A stretch of DNA of 64,000 nt from Datisca glomerata (lineage: Eukaryota; Streptophyta; Magnoliopsida; Cucurbitales; Datiscaceae), in assembly GCA_003255025.1 (NCBI GenBank), contig QANY01005768.1, forward strand, positions 1,810,805 to 1,874,804, given 5' to 3'. This document shows positions 35,173 through 46,483 of the stretch, one piece after another. Every line of letters begins with the position of its first letter. Position 1 is the stretch's first letter. A program made the position numbers and the translations under genes. A model generated the notes under the pieces. That model saw nothing but the letters and a program-made list of their open reading frames with translations. It was not told where the DNA came from and made no database searches.

Positions 35173-35908
35173 CAAGTAAACATTTGACTTGTTGTTCATA
35201 CACCATGTCTCTAAATTAAATGTAATTCCACCTCTTTTATTATCAAATCCAAACCTGGTAGGGTGTTTACTACTTGAATGACCCAACCAACCTCAATAAA
35301 CGTAATAGATTTAGAGAAACATATAATATGAATCAAGGAAAAATTATCATTGCTGAATGGAAGGCATTCATTCAAGAATTTAGAATTGATATATTCTTCC
35401 TTGATTATATCAAGGTTATTTATGAGAAAAATATTTAAGTCATTTCTAAGACCAAGTGGATCAAAGAAGATTTTAGTTAGGTGTGTGCTAATCATCCCCC
35501 ACCTGAAAAAATTATTATTAATCAGAAAAAATATTTAGTTACCACCTCTCCTTTTAAGATTTCTAAGGAGAACAACCCCAATAAAAAATTTGTTGAACAA
35601 CTTAATTATACAAACCAAAGTCTTATAACAATAGGAAAATAATTAGATAAAATTGAGAAGAAGGTAGATGATCTTCATGAACCTAAATCTAGCGAATCTC
35701 TGAAAGAAACTCTTTTAATAAATCTTTCAGTGAAAACTACTCTAAATATTGTCCCCCTCAATAAAAAGATTGATAAAATGGTTCAAGAATTAAAAAATAA
35801 ATTTGTTTAGTCATCTTCTTCTGTTAAAGTAATTAACCAATAAATTAGTTATGATTCTGAAAATCATAGGTTAGATTTTGCCTATGAATCTTCCATAATT
35901 CAGGAATC
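35173..35908 (+). mobile_element. endogenous pararetrovirus, fragment F (plus strand)
   Basis: A leader piece with a degraded primer site (35239-35256, TATTATCAAATCCAAACC) passes at about 35275 directly into coat protein sequence matching 14030-14600 of copy B. It ends at 35908, next to a perfect 44-base repeat. Movement protein is absent. Fragment F and copy E thus meet head to head in the leader. Confidence 0.82.
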
Positions 35909-35952
35909 AGATGAAAACAAAAAAGGTAGCAGAGAAAATGAAAGAAACTTAC
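35909..35952 (+). repeat. 44-base inverted repeat, left copy
   Basis: Exact reverse complement of 38350-38393. The two copies bound the non-viral island and each touches viral sequence on its outer side. On the minus strand it begins GTAAGTTTCTTTC, like a splice donor and intron start following a pyrimidine-rich leader-like exon at 36112-35953. Confidence 0.9.
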
Positions 35953-37481
35953 GAGTTTGAAAGTAAGAAGTGAAGGAGAGTGAAGATAATGATAGGACAC
36001 GAACCGGAATTGAAAAACAAACTCGCTTAAATCTAAAAAGGCGAGCTAAAAAGACAGAAATCTCAAAGAAAAGGTGCTGAAATGAAAAGGAACGGGAAAC
36101 GAACAGTCGCATCGGGCGCAGTTATGATTACCTAGCGTCATCATTAAAGTAGCTCGAGTGACACATGTTGCACACCCTGAATGGCGTTAAAGAACGGAAG
36201 CGAACCGTCACAACGGCTGACATGAAGTTCACTGCAGTCTAACAAAAGGCAACTTCGAAAACTAAACCGTGTGTCGAGAAGCATGCGAAAATGGATAACA
36301 GGATGACATAATGAAAGAAGAAATCATTACACATCGGTGAATGAATTTCGTCGAGTGTAATGAAGGTCAATGAACGATCAAACTATGTCTTACACGTTGT
36401 AAGATCTCGCTCGAAAGTTTAACAAAGGATTATGGATGCACGGTAGTTGTTAGATTAGCTTGAGAGTTACAAAAGGGATCTCAGAGAGGAATATCCCTCT
36501 ATAACGGCCAAATTGATATCATAACAGCTCCGTGAAGCTTGCAACGAAAGCGGTGATTTATTATCATTTAATTATAAGTTTATCTATGAATAAGAGTATG
36601 TACAACCTTGAAAATTAATCAAATACAAGCTAAATTATTCTTTTCACTCTCTCCAGTTATTATTCGTGCATACTCTCTCTTTGATTATACTTTTCTTGCC
36701 ACTAAGAAACCCTTTACACTCCTAATCTAACCAAAACCATATTGAGCTCATGGATTTATTTATTTTTTGAAAAAGGCATCGTTTTTATAATCAATTATTT
36801 GTGTTTTTATCAAACAGTTCATATTTAAGGTCCGTTGCTGCAATTTCTGCCTTGTTGGAATGAAATATTACCTTTTCAATACAATTAAAGATGCCCACTA
36901 ACCTTACAATTGGAGATGCTCGTTAGCTTCACAACCCATAAATCTTGTTCTCAAATGCAAATTTGTCCAAAAGACTTTCCAACGGCTTACCAATCTACCT
37001 TTTTCCCCTCAATGTCAATTGCAAAGCTAACAGATATTTCACTTTTATTTATCCAAAAAAACTCTACTACAATACTCAAAGATGGAGAATTCGAAATAAA
37101 ATGATAAATATACAATAATCAGTATCACATCACTAAACATTGATAGATTCAAATCAACGTTGGAAGACCGCTTCAACAATTGTCCAGCCAAATAGCAATG
37201 TGCACTTGTGTAGGAAACTAATCTCTCCTCCACAGACAAGGTCTTTTGGAGAACATACGACTTGAGACCGTGTATAATAACCTGAGCGGTGAGATGTTCA
37301 GTATCAGCCTATAACACATGAAGCCAAGCCAGCTTTTCTACTCCCCACAGCCACAGACCGCATCTATGTAAAATATAGATGAATTATCTGGGAAAAAAAA
37401 TAATAATTTCTTACACTATTACATCTCTCTTAGTCTAAGTAAAAGATCCCGCGAGTTTTTTCTCCATATTGTCCCACTACA
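35953..37481. other. non-viral island left of the kinase exons
   Basis: 35953-36112 on the minus strand is pyrimidine-rich and ends at a good donor, so it could be a 5' leader exon of a plant gene cut off from its body. A 70-codon open frame there (36112-35900) is Ser/Phe-rich and runs into virus, so I do not count it. 36113-36780 looks like decayed LTR or intergenic DNA. 36780-37481 probably contains the 3' untranslated part of the kinase gene; no coding signal seen. Confidence 0.4.
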
Positions 37482-38202
37482 TTATTGTTGCCATCCGTAT
37501 TGTTGATTACGATTTCCGCCCATCATGTTTGAGCCACGACCAGAAGTAGAGTTACTGTACGGACCGCCCTGAGAGAAGTTTGGAGCACCAACTCCATAAC
37601 CGCTTCCTCCACCCCGAGGACCAGTACCAGGGATGCTACTAGAGCCGTATGGAGCACCTCGCCCCTGAGTATACTGCCCACTGCCACCATAACTGCCGCC
37701 TCCTTGACCTCCACGGTTAGGATGGTTGTAGCCTGAAGAGGGATTTCCACTAGAGGGGTATCTGCCTGGAGGACCTCCTCCTGAAGGACCACGAGGCTTT
37801 CCAAAATGATGGCTAGGCCCTGCAGCGATTGGAGGTTGAGAACCGTGCAAGGGTTGGTTAGGTCCTGGCCGCATCTGGGCATGTGCTTGCCCAGACTGTT
37901 GAATCGGGGGAAGACGCGAATGCTGTGGTGGATGTTGCAACTTCTGACGCTTCGCATTTTCTTCGTGTTGTCGTTGTTGCTGACGTTTTTTCTTCGTCTG
38001 GAACTCATGTGATGATTCGTATTTGGGTAAACTGAGAGTTTGAAGAGCTAGTTTAGCTAGACAAGAATTGACTAAAAGATCAACTAGGATGTATAACCGA
38101 ATGCAAAAGTTAGTGTGTATATGAATGAAACCTCTTAGGATCACAAGGTAAAGGGTCAGTCCAAAAATATTCTGCATCAAGCGCATCCTTTGCAGATATC
38201 CT
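37482..38202 (-). CDS. cyclin-dependent kinase C (CDKC), last two exons only
   Basis: CDKC kinases pair with cyclin T and phosphorylate the RNA polymerase II C-terminal domain, the plant P-TEFb. The minus strand shows exon 38202-38132, beginning RISAKDALDAEYFWTDPLP. It is joined in phase (AG|T) to exon 38031-37482, which begins LPKYESSHEFQTKKKRQ and continues with a Gln/Lys-rich stretch and a Gly/Pro/Ser-rich tail to NRNQQYGWQQ and TAA. Splice sites are GT at 38131 and AG at 38032. These correspond to the end of the kinase fold and the characteristic CDKC tail. No catalytic exons are found: within about 150 bases upstream there is a 44-base repeat and then viral DNA. The reading frame itself is unbroken, so this is either a recently severed fragment or a gene whose remaining exons lie beyond the rearrangement. 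Confidence 0.85.
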
Positions 38203-38349
38203 CTGCATTTAAGAATACGACAAATCAGCTGTCCATCAGAGTAGTTTAAGGATAACAAATTGTCATAATCTAAAACATGTTAAGAGCAACATAGTTAACC
38301 TTATGTCAGGGTTAATAAGAATAACACAGCATGTAAAATTGGAGTCCAT

Positions 38350-38393
38350 GTAAGTTTCTTTCATTTTCTCTGCTACCTTTTTTGTTTTCATCT
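38350..38393 (-). repeat. 44-base inverted repeat, right copy
   Basis: Identical in reverse complement to 35909-35952. It is directly followed at 38394 by viral intergenic sequence. Flanking bases differ on both sides, so the match ends sharply at 44. Confidence 0.9.
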
Positions 38394-38935
38394 AAAGATT
38401 AGACACTTATTTATCATTTTCTCTTTAATTAGTCAAAAGTTGTAATGTAAAAAGTTTTTACTTTAGTAGAAAAGAATAGTGCAGGCAAGTGATGGATTTT
38501 CGGTGAACTCCACTCTCCCTGCCTATAAATAAGTTGTCTTCTCCCATTTGTGATTCATAACTTGGTTTTTACTCATTGATTTCGAGTGATAAACTTGTTT
38601 TGAAAAGCAAAGTTTTTTCTTCCTCCTCTTTTATAATCTTTCTTTTTTCTTGTCAACATTAATTAGTGAGCGAGAGCACTAATTAATTGTTACAAATCAA
38701 ATTTTTAATCTTATAAGTTTTAATTTTCCTTCAATAAACATTTGACTTGTTGTTCATCACCATGTCTCTAAAGAAAAAGCAATTCCACCTCTTTTGATGT
38801 CAAAGCCAAACTAGGTATGATGTTTACTATTTTTACTCATACTGATTTTGAGAGAAAAACTTATTTTGAAAACCAAAGCTTTCTTCTTCCTCCTCTTTTG
38901 TAATATTTCTTCTTTCTTCTCAACATTAATTGGTC
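38394..38935 (+). mobile_element. endogenous pararetrovirus, promoter fragment G
   Basis: Viral intergenic promoter and leader start: AAAGATTAGACA, a TATA-like CCTATAAATAAG (38522-38533), a CT-rich segment, AATTAGTGAGCG, and a degraded primer site TGATGTCAAAGCCAAACT (38795-38812). From about 38833 a second partial copy of the segment downstream of the TATA element begins (ACTCATACTGATTTTGAGAG) and runs to 38935. No viral gene follows. It points away from the CDKC fragment. Confidence 0.85.
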
Positions 38936-39393
38936 TGCATTATTGATTTTCAATAATATATATGTATATGCCTATAGTATATAAACATATAGTCATTTAA
39001 TGTTGATTAGCATAGTTATGTTTAATTTAGCACATAGTTATTTCTAAATTAGTATATTGATATCTTCTCTCAGTATATTGTTAATGTTTCGTGTATTACA
39101 TAATACATATAGACAGAATATGTATGTTTACTCACAGTATATAATCAATGACTGTCTGGTAGGATATAAATACTGAGAAATATTATGTTGTATCTTATTA
39201 TGACTACAATGAAAGATGTATGCTTGTAGTAAAATTGTATATGCCTATAGTATATAAATATATATGTATTAAGTGTGGATTCAATGTACAGTACTGCGTT
39301 AATCTTCGTTGCGTTACTATTAAAATGCGTTCATGTATCTCAAAATTTTATAGAAATACAATGAAGGGAAAACACTGTGCCGCCAGAAAATTA
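38936..39393. other. AT-rich stretch at the MULE 3' side
   Basis: Contains two GTATATGCCTATAGTATATAAA phrases (38961 and 39236 regions) about 275 bases apart. No gene is seen. It probably includes the 3' terminal part of the MULE, but I cannot define its inverted repeat. Confidence 0.4.
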
Positions 39394-41653
39394 TCACAAA
39401 AAATACCAATGCATTAAAGAAACAAAATAAACAAATAAACCGAGCGAAAAAAGTCGTTGAATCAGAGGTAACCGTGGGGGTAAAATCCTTTGATCTTTGA
39501 CATCATCAGGAACTAACCAATCAGATTCGTTGCCAACGAGATAAACATATGTTATATACGTACCTTCAAGATCACTCTTCGTATAGTACTTAGATGTGTA
39601 TGGATATGGTGATAAGTTCCTCCTTGTAAGTGTTGCACACACATAAGAACAAAGTAATAGATCTAGTTGCCACATATTACAAGTGCAACACCTATTTGTA
39701 ATGTTGACAACATATTCAACATCACCATCAAGAACTTTCGAATGTAAACCTACAAAGATAAAATAAAATTAATACTAAATAATGAATGGAAATAATTAAA
39801 TATGAAAACAATAAAGAATAAGAAATGAAACATAAATATAATAAATCTCACATCCATAGTACGGGCCGGCTCAAATTGAGCATGTAGATCTTTCTCCTCT
39901 TCCTTCGTCAAACATGTAAGCATATAACTAGCAGCTGTCATCAGATCATAAAACCATAACTGCAACTTTTGTCTTATATACTCAATAAGGTAAGAAACAT
40001 GCAATGATCTAACATCCTTTAGAATAGAATTTAATGTCTCCACAAGGTTTGAAGTCATCACATTATACCGACGTCTAACAAAGTATACACGAGTCAATTT
40101 CTCATACCCAACTCCACTCAAGTAAGATTGTATAGAAGGAACAATGGCTTCTAAACAATGCATATGCAACTCAAAATCTATAGTCCTATATGCCCTCGCA
40201 CATTTATAGAATACACTATCAAGTTTGAACCTTTTATATATCGTCTTCGCATTATTAAGCAAATGTTGCATGTAATAACCACGATGACAACCGAAAAATA
40301 CATTGCAACAGCCTTTGAAATATTGTTATGACGATCAGAAATAATTACCAAATCTTTACGATATTCAAGGGCACAACTCAACTTCTCTATAAACCAATCC
40401 CAAGCTAAATCATTCTCCAAATCAACAATTGCAAAAGCTAATGAGAAACTTTGGTCATTACCATCAAGCATCGAAGCAATCAAAAGTGTACCACGATACT
40501 TATTCATCAAAAATGTCCCGTCAACACCTATAATGGGTCTACAATGCCATCTACCACTTAAAGAAGGCCCCAACGCAACGAAAAAATATTTAGCCTACCA
40601 TCACGATCAGTATGGAAATGTGTGACACTACCTAAAACATATTAAAAAATATTTACTAAACAAATAAACTGATTTTTAATAATACAGTGAATAATAACAG
40701 TAAAGACATATATACGTAGAGTAATTTACAAGTAACCATACCAGGATTACTTCTGCAAGTGAAAGCAATAGGAATATAATATCGCATAAGACTCCTCCGG
40801 AGAAACACGAATCATTTAAGAGCTACATTCTTGGCCCTCCAAGCTTTATGGTAATTTATATTAATGTTGTTCACACGCATATGACGAATAATGTTCTTAG
40901 GTTGTGTGAGATCATCAACTCCACACATATACTTATCCTTTATACACTCACTAACAATTGTCGAAGTGGCTTGACAGTGATCACTTTGAACAATGTCAAG
41001 CGAACAAGTGTGCTCCTTTACATACTTTCTAACAAGTCAAATTCCACTACCTCTATAACATGAAGCACGTATAAACCAGTGAAAAGTCTTAACAATACAC
41101 TGAACTACATACCTTTCACGATTATACTTTCTAGTCATAACTTAAAAATTATGTTTCAAAGCTATCAAGTGCATATCCTTTTTCAACTCATATTTTGAGC
41201 TGAAAATTACTTCTCTTGTATATCAAAGCCAATAGATAATTTATCTTCATCTACTTTATCCATAAATAATGGTTTAGAAGCCTTATCATGAACAATCATT
41301 TGAGATGAAGACTCAACTTTTGATGATGATAAAATACCACCACTAATAACGACATCAGATGTCCTATTACCAATGCAGGATGTAACAACTAACCGATAAT
41401 TTCTTCCTTTCTCATTATTCATCAAAGTAAGATACTAATCAACATCAGAATCTACGCTAATCTCTACGAAATTAGAAGTTGATCCTCCAGATTCAATATT
41501 CACCATCAAACACAAATCATTAGTATCTACACCTAATGCACGTGATACTAAACCAAGTAAAACTTTGTGTGATGCATCATTAACAACCAACGGCTTAATC
41601 TTGTAGTCAATGTAATTCGTCGTCATCCTACTTTCCATCATAAAAAATAACAA
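39394..41653 (-). pseudogene. MuDR-type (MULE) transposase, decayed
   Basis: Minus strand, in order. 41653-41207 holds two acidic N-terminal pieces. 41140-40790 holds the zinc-finger region with RKYNRERYVVQC, FHWFIRASC and KEHTC. An intron with GT..AG lies near 40748-40632. 40573-40290 is the DDE domain with GVDGTFLMNKYRGTLL and VIISDRHNNI. 40271-39840 has YKRFKLDSVFYKCARAY and NLVETLNSIL. 39700-39440 is a SWIM-like finger, CTCNMWQLDLLLCSYVCA. One base is missing near 40300 compared with a continuous frame, and further stops occur in the zinc-finger region. In the SWIM motif the usual His after the third Cys is Tyr. The protein would have moved Mutator-like elements. A domesticated MULE gene (FAR1/MUG type) is unlikely given the broken frame. 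Confidence 0.85.
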
Positions 41654-42856
41654 TGGGAATATTCACCATCAGACCTAAAAAGAATAACAATAAAGAATTA
41701 AATGGTATATATAAAACGGTAAACACTTATCTACTACACAGTATATAACATATACTATAAAACAGAGATGACAAAATCTGTTGAACACGATTCAACAATA
41801 ACGACAATATGGAATTAACACAGTATATAATTATATATCATAGAATATACATCCATATATTGTATAGCATTGATGACAAAAAACTGCAGAGAATGATTCA
41901 ACAAAACAACAGTAAGAACATTATAATGATATGCTCTGTAATACCATTAAAAATAGAGCAATCGTCTAACGTATTAAGAATCTATAACGAAAAAGAATTG
42001 AAAACATAAATGTAACTTGAAATTCCTAAATTTAAAATCAATCCCGTAAGAAAGAAAGAACATGCAGCCGTCGTATACCCTTGCACAGAAAAAATGCCAT
42101 AAGAAACTATTACAAGAAAATAGGAAAGAAAAATGTCGTAAAAATTGTTACAGAAAAAAAGAGGATGGAAGAATAATATACTTGATTTTGATTGTTGATC
42201 AATTTCCGTATAAAACTGCTACCGAAAAATGTAGATAAATTCACCAAATTCGCCCAATATATAATTGTGAAATCAAACAATCTTGCCGAGTATAGAAACC
42301 AAAGTCAACCAAAAAACATGCTATTTATGTTATAAATCTTTCAGAAATAACAAGTTGGAGAAGAATATGAAAAACGGAAATCAGAGAAGCTCAAATTCTA
42401 CTATACAATGGACGTCTCGGGTTGGCAATGGTGAAGGAGCTGCGGGAAAACAAAGAAGAAAAAGATAAAACCTAAAAAAAATAGTCAACTATATAATAAG
42501 AGCCTATAAGTAAATTAACATAGAAGATTTTAACTAACTAACTTATCTTTTCTCAAAATCGATCATATCTGTAAAATAATAAAATAAGGAACATTATACA
42601 AAAGTACAACTTAAACTAACTTAATCACGTAATTTTCTCATTTCTTTTTATGAAATACTCTTCGGCGCTAGTTGTTAATTCTTTACTTGACAAAATTCTC
42701 CTTAGCCCCCCACTCCCAACTTGCACACGTGGCTATCTTTAGTCCAATCTTTTAAACTTAAAATCCACATTGAAGATCATGTAGCATAAATATTACTTAA
42801 TTGTTTGTCACATAAAAAATTAAACTAAGTCCTGTATTTGCATAGAAAAAAACGAG
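41654..42856. other. non-coding stretch between MULE and F-box gene
   Basis: AT-rich with TATATA runs (41700-41880), probably the 5' part of the MULE, followed by the promoter of the F-box gene after about 42550. A short plus-strand open piece at 42283-42468 has no recognisable feature. CAGTATATAATTATATATCAT near 41822 recurs almost exactly near 63600. Confidence 0.4.
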
Positions 42857-45674
42857 ATGGAGGCTAAAAAGGAGGAGAAGACTGAAGAAGTTGCAGTAGA
42901 AGAAGAACCCCATGAGGCTGTGTTCCTTGCCTTACCATACCTTCCTCTATTTGAGCTTCTTTCCATGAGTGAAGTTTGTGCCTCTCTAAGAGATGCAGTG
43001 ACCAAAGATGTGCTGCCATGGCTCAAGATCGTCGTCCAGAAACCTTTGGATAGGAAGCTCACCGATGAGATTTTGTTCAAAATCGCATCCAAATCCAATG
43101 GAAAGCTCACAGCTTTGGCCTTGATTAACTGTGTTAAGATTACAGATGATGGACTTCTACGAGTGATCCACAATAATCATCGTATCAATAAGGTACAAAC
43201 TCCCCAATTTTATTTTTTATTTTTAAAAATTGTTATCTTATAGTTCGAAGAATTACAATAACTCAAACTCATTATTTTTAAAAATAGATAGAATGATTTA
43301 AATCATTGAACTAACTTTATTTGTCATTATCAATAAGAGATTAGTTGATCATTTTATCAGATTAAGATTCTCTCATATTGAGTGAAAAAGAAAACTTCAT
43401 GTTTGATTCGCACTGTTGATTTTTTGAGAAAAGAAAAAAATCAATTTTTTTCTTCTCAAATTTCGTTTAAGCCGATATAGCCATCGATTTTTCATTCCAC
43501 TACTCAAATTAAGATAACATCACTTGCACTTCCTGCTAACACGATACACGAGGTGACCCAAATCTAATTTTATCAGAGGTGCCAGGGTGGTGGATAAGAT
43601 GTGAAAGGACGTAATTGTTTTGGAATAACAATGTTATTTTCAATTTAATTACAGTTCTTTTTTCTTTTTCTTTTTGGGGTCAAGAAAAAGGACCCTCTTA
43701 GTAATTCAAGAAGAAAAATAAGTCAAAAAATTAAAAATTCAAACTTGTTGAAGAATTATTGTAAAATACACTTTAATTAAACCTGAAACTAATTGTCCTA
43801 TCAGCATACTATATCTAAAAACTTGCATATTTAAAAATCATTCATTTAATAAATTTGTCCAACCAAATTTTCATTATACTTATATTTACCCTCAAACAAT
43901 TCATCTTTTGGTTTAAACATTTCTACTAACATTTATTAAACTCCTTTTCATTGCATTGCAGTTAGTTACAAACAAGATAAATCACATTTAATCTATAATA
44001 TATTAAAAGTGATAAGACAATGAAAATTATTTTTAAATCATTTTATTCAATCATGAATCCTTAATAAGACAATAAGAATTATTTTTAGATCATTTTATTC
44101 AATCATGAATCCTAATTTTTTTTAAATGACCATCAAAATATTAACCCAATAATAAATTCTAAGTGTTTATCTCTCATAAACATCCACATTACTATTAATT
44201 AATTACTCTCAATAAGTTATCTTAAATTAAATTTACATTATTTTTATACACATTTAGACTAAAAAAATTAGTCTTGAAAAGCTTAATTAAATACTTAAGA
44301 TTTTGGTTTGAATAACTAGATCAACTTTAGAAAAGATTGATGTGTCACTAATAGTAAGTTGTGAAAATGAGTAGATTAAAATTACTAAATAAATTCAACA
44401 AATATAGATCATATATTATAAGTTAAGAATTACACGTATCTATAAGATATATCTTGAATAATAATACATAAAAAGTCACATGAGAATAAAAATATTTTAT
44501 GAATGATTTTATCTGAGCTATTTATTATTATAACGCTATCATTTATTATTTGATACGTTTAAATGTGATTGATTGACACGTATACTTATACATATATATA
44601 ACGGATTCACTTAACAAAATTAAATAAAAATATTTTAATTATTCTTTTTAGTATATTAACTGTTAATTTTGATTAATTAATAATTAATTAAAATACTTTT
44701 AAATTTATTGTGTTTATTAATTTGTTAACTTTGATTTTATATCTCTTAGTCTTTTCATACTTCTTAAAAAAAATTATTTTTACTCTCATTTGCACATATT
44801 TTAACACAAAGAAATCAATTAATCAAATTTTGATAGTTTATCACAAGTTTAATACTTTCACCAGTTATAAATAGTATTAAACTATTAAACACAAAAATAT
44901 TATATGTAGTTAAACTATTATATCAGCACATAGCACATGACTAGCAATTAACAAAAGCGATACTGACTTTTGAGATTACTGATAATTTAATACATTATGC
45001 AAAGAAAAAGTTAGCATCATTAATTACTTCATTTGCTTATTCTGTTTTCATGTTTGATTCAGCTTTGCATACCAGGATGCACCAGCTTAACCCCAGAAGG
45101 AGTGATAAGAGCTGTAAATACACTATCCAAACAATCCCACACCTTAAAATGCCTAGTGATAAATGGCATCTATAATCTAAACCATCAACATCTTGAATCC
45201 CTTCAATCATATCTTAAAACGAACCCGTCAAGACAGGATCAGAAATTACACCATCCTCTCATCTACTATCATCGTAAAAATCTCCTCAAGTTAATTCAAT
45301 ACGACAACCAACCCGTGATTGATGTCGAGATTTGCCCAAAATGCAATGAAGTGAGGACAGTTTATGAGTGTCCAAGGAAGAAATGTAACAAGAGGAGAGT
45401 GAGAATAGAAACTGATTGCAGAGGATGCATGTTTTGTATTCCAAGGTGTGAGGAGTGTGGTGGGTGTGTTGAATCTGATGATGAAGTAGAAGAGACTGTT
45501 TGTGGAGATGTTTTGTGTTCAAGCTGTTGGCTTCATCTTCCCAAGTGTAATTTCTGTAATAAGCCTTATTGCAGCCAACATGGTCTTGAGATGTGCAGTT
45601 CTGAAAAAACCACTACCGATTATGGGTTTGTCTGTGATGTTTGTCAAGAAAATTTCACCTCAGATCTGTTCTAG
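42857..45674 (+). CDS. SKIP28-like F-box protein (two exons)
   Basis: A 315-residue protein. Exon 1 is 42857-43192 and exon 2 is 45063-45674, phase 0, with GT at 43193 and AG at 45062. The 1870-base intron is AT-rich and holds no gene. The N-terminus has an F-box-like segment (residues about 18-60: HEAVFLALPYLPLFELLSMS and VCASLRDAV), which in the family binds SKP1/ASK within an SCF ubiquitin ligase. A leucine-rich-like part follows (TALALINCVKITDDGLLRV, then CTSLTPEGVIRAV). The C-terminal third is Cys-rich, with paired motifs CPKC, CRGC, CEECGGC, CSSC, CNFC and CDVC, probably zinc-binding. This layout matches the F-box protein called SKIP28 in Arabidopsis. Substrates are unknown to me. Frame, start and splice sites look intact. 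Confidence 0.9.
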
Positions 45675-46483
45675 ATCATGTAATAAGATTTATACTCATT
45701 TTCTTTTTTCTTTTTTTCAATTTGGTCCTTGTATTTTTCAGTTTGTTCAATGTAGTCATTCCAACTGATTTCAGTTGACAATTTACATACACTAGCAAGG
45801 TTATCGAACTCAAGATCTTTTCTAAGATCGTGGTCACACAGATCAGAACGTGATATCCTAATATATACTACTAATATTGTGAGGAAAAAAATAATTTATA
45901 AAACTACATATTCAAAATCTGAATATAATTAAAAGAATAGATGGTGAATTTATTTACTAGGTGTGAAAGGTGAATTCACTCTTGTTTTTGTAAAATCAGT
46001 CAACAGCAAAAACAAGGACTAGGCGGTATGAAATGAAAAGTACAGAAAAGTACGAGGATTAAATTGCAAAAAAGTTTAGGATATAAGGACTAAAATGAAA
46101 CAGATAGTACAATCTTGACCTGAGAATCAAAAGTATATTTTGGCCAAATATTTTGATCATGTAAACAGTTAACCATGCCACTATTTTTTCAAGATGACAG
46201 AATAGAGCTCTAAGGTTTAAACAGAACACAGTTCAATAGAAAAACAGACTTACCTCAAAGACCACAGTTTACACGCAAAAAAATCATGAATAATCGATCC
46301 AATCCCGTTGGTTTGTACAAATCCAATTCCCGAACGTTGAATCGGCCATTGCTTTGGCTTCACTCCACCCTTTGGAGGAAGAACAAAATTGGGTATGCTG
46401 CAAGAACGGCAAAAGAAGTGTGCTTCCAAAGATCTCCCTAAATGCTGTCACTGAGTTATCAATCATACAAACTGCCTTTAATT
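45675..46483. other. region between convergent genes
   Basis: Holds the 3' ends of the F-box gene (+) and of the glucanase gene (-). AT-rich, without a reading frame of note. Confidence 0.5.

Noticed and set aside
35900..36112. Minus-strand frame of 70 codons at the island border
   Set aside because: It crosses the border between host and viral DNA, so it cannot be an evolved gene; more likely a non-coding leader exon.
37523..38012. Open frames overlapping the CDKC tail in other frames
   Set aside because: Shadows of the Gly/Pro/Ser-rich coding exon.
42283..42468. Short plus-strand frame before the F-box gene
   Set aside because: Basic, Asn/Lys-rich 61 codons with no recognisable feature in AT-rich MULE-side DNA.
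43193..45062. Possible nested gene or ncRNA in the large intron of the F-box gene
   Set aside because: Only AT-rich sequence without a frame above background; no structured RNA motif could be supported by eye.
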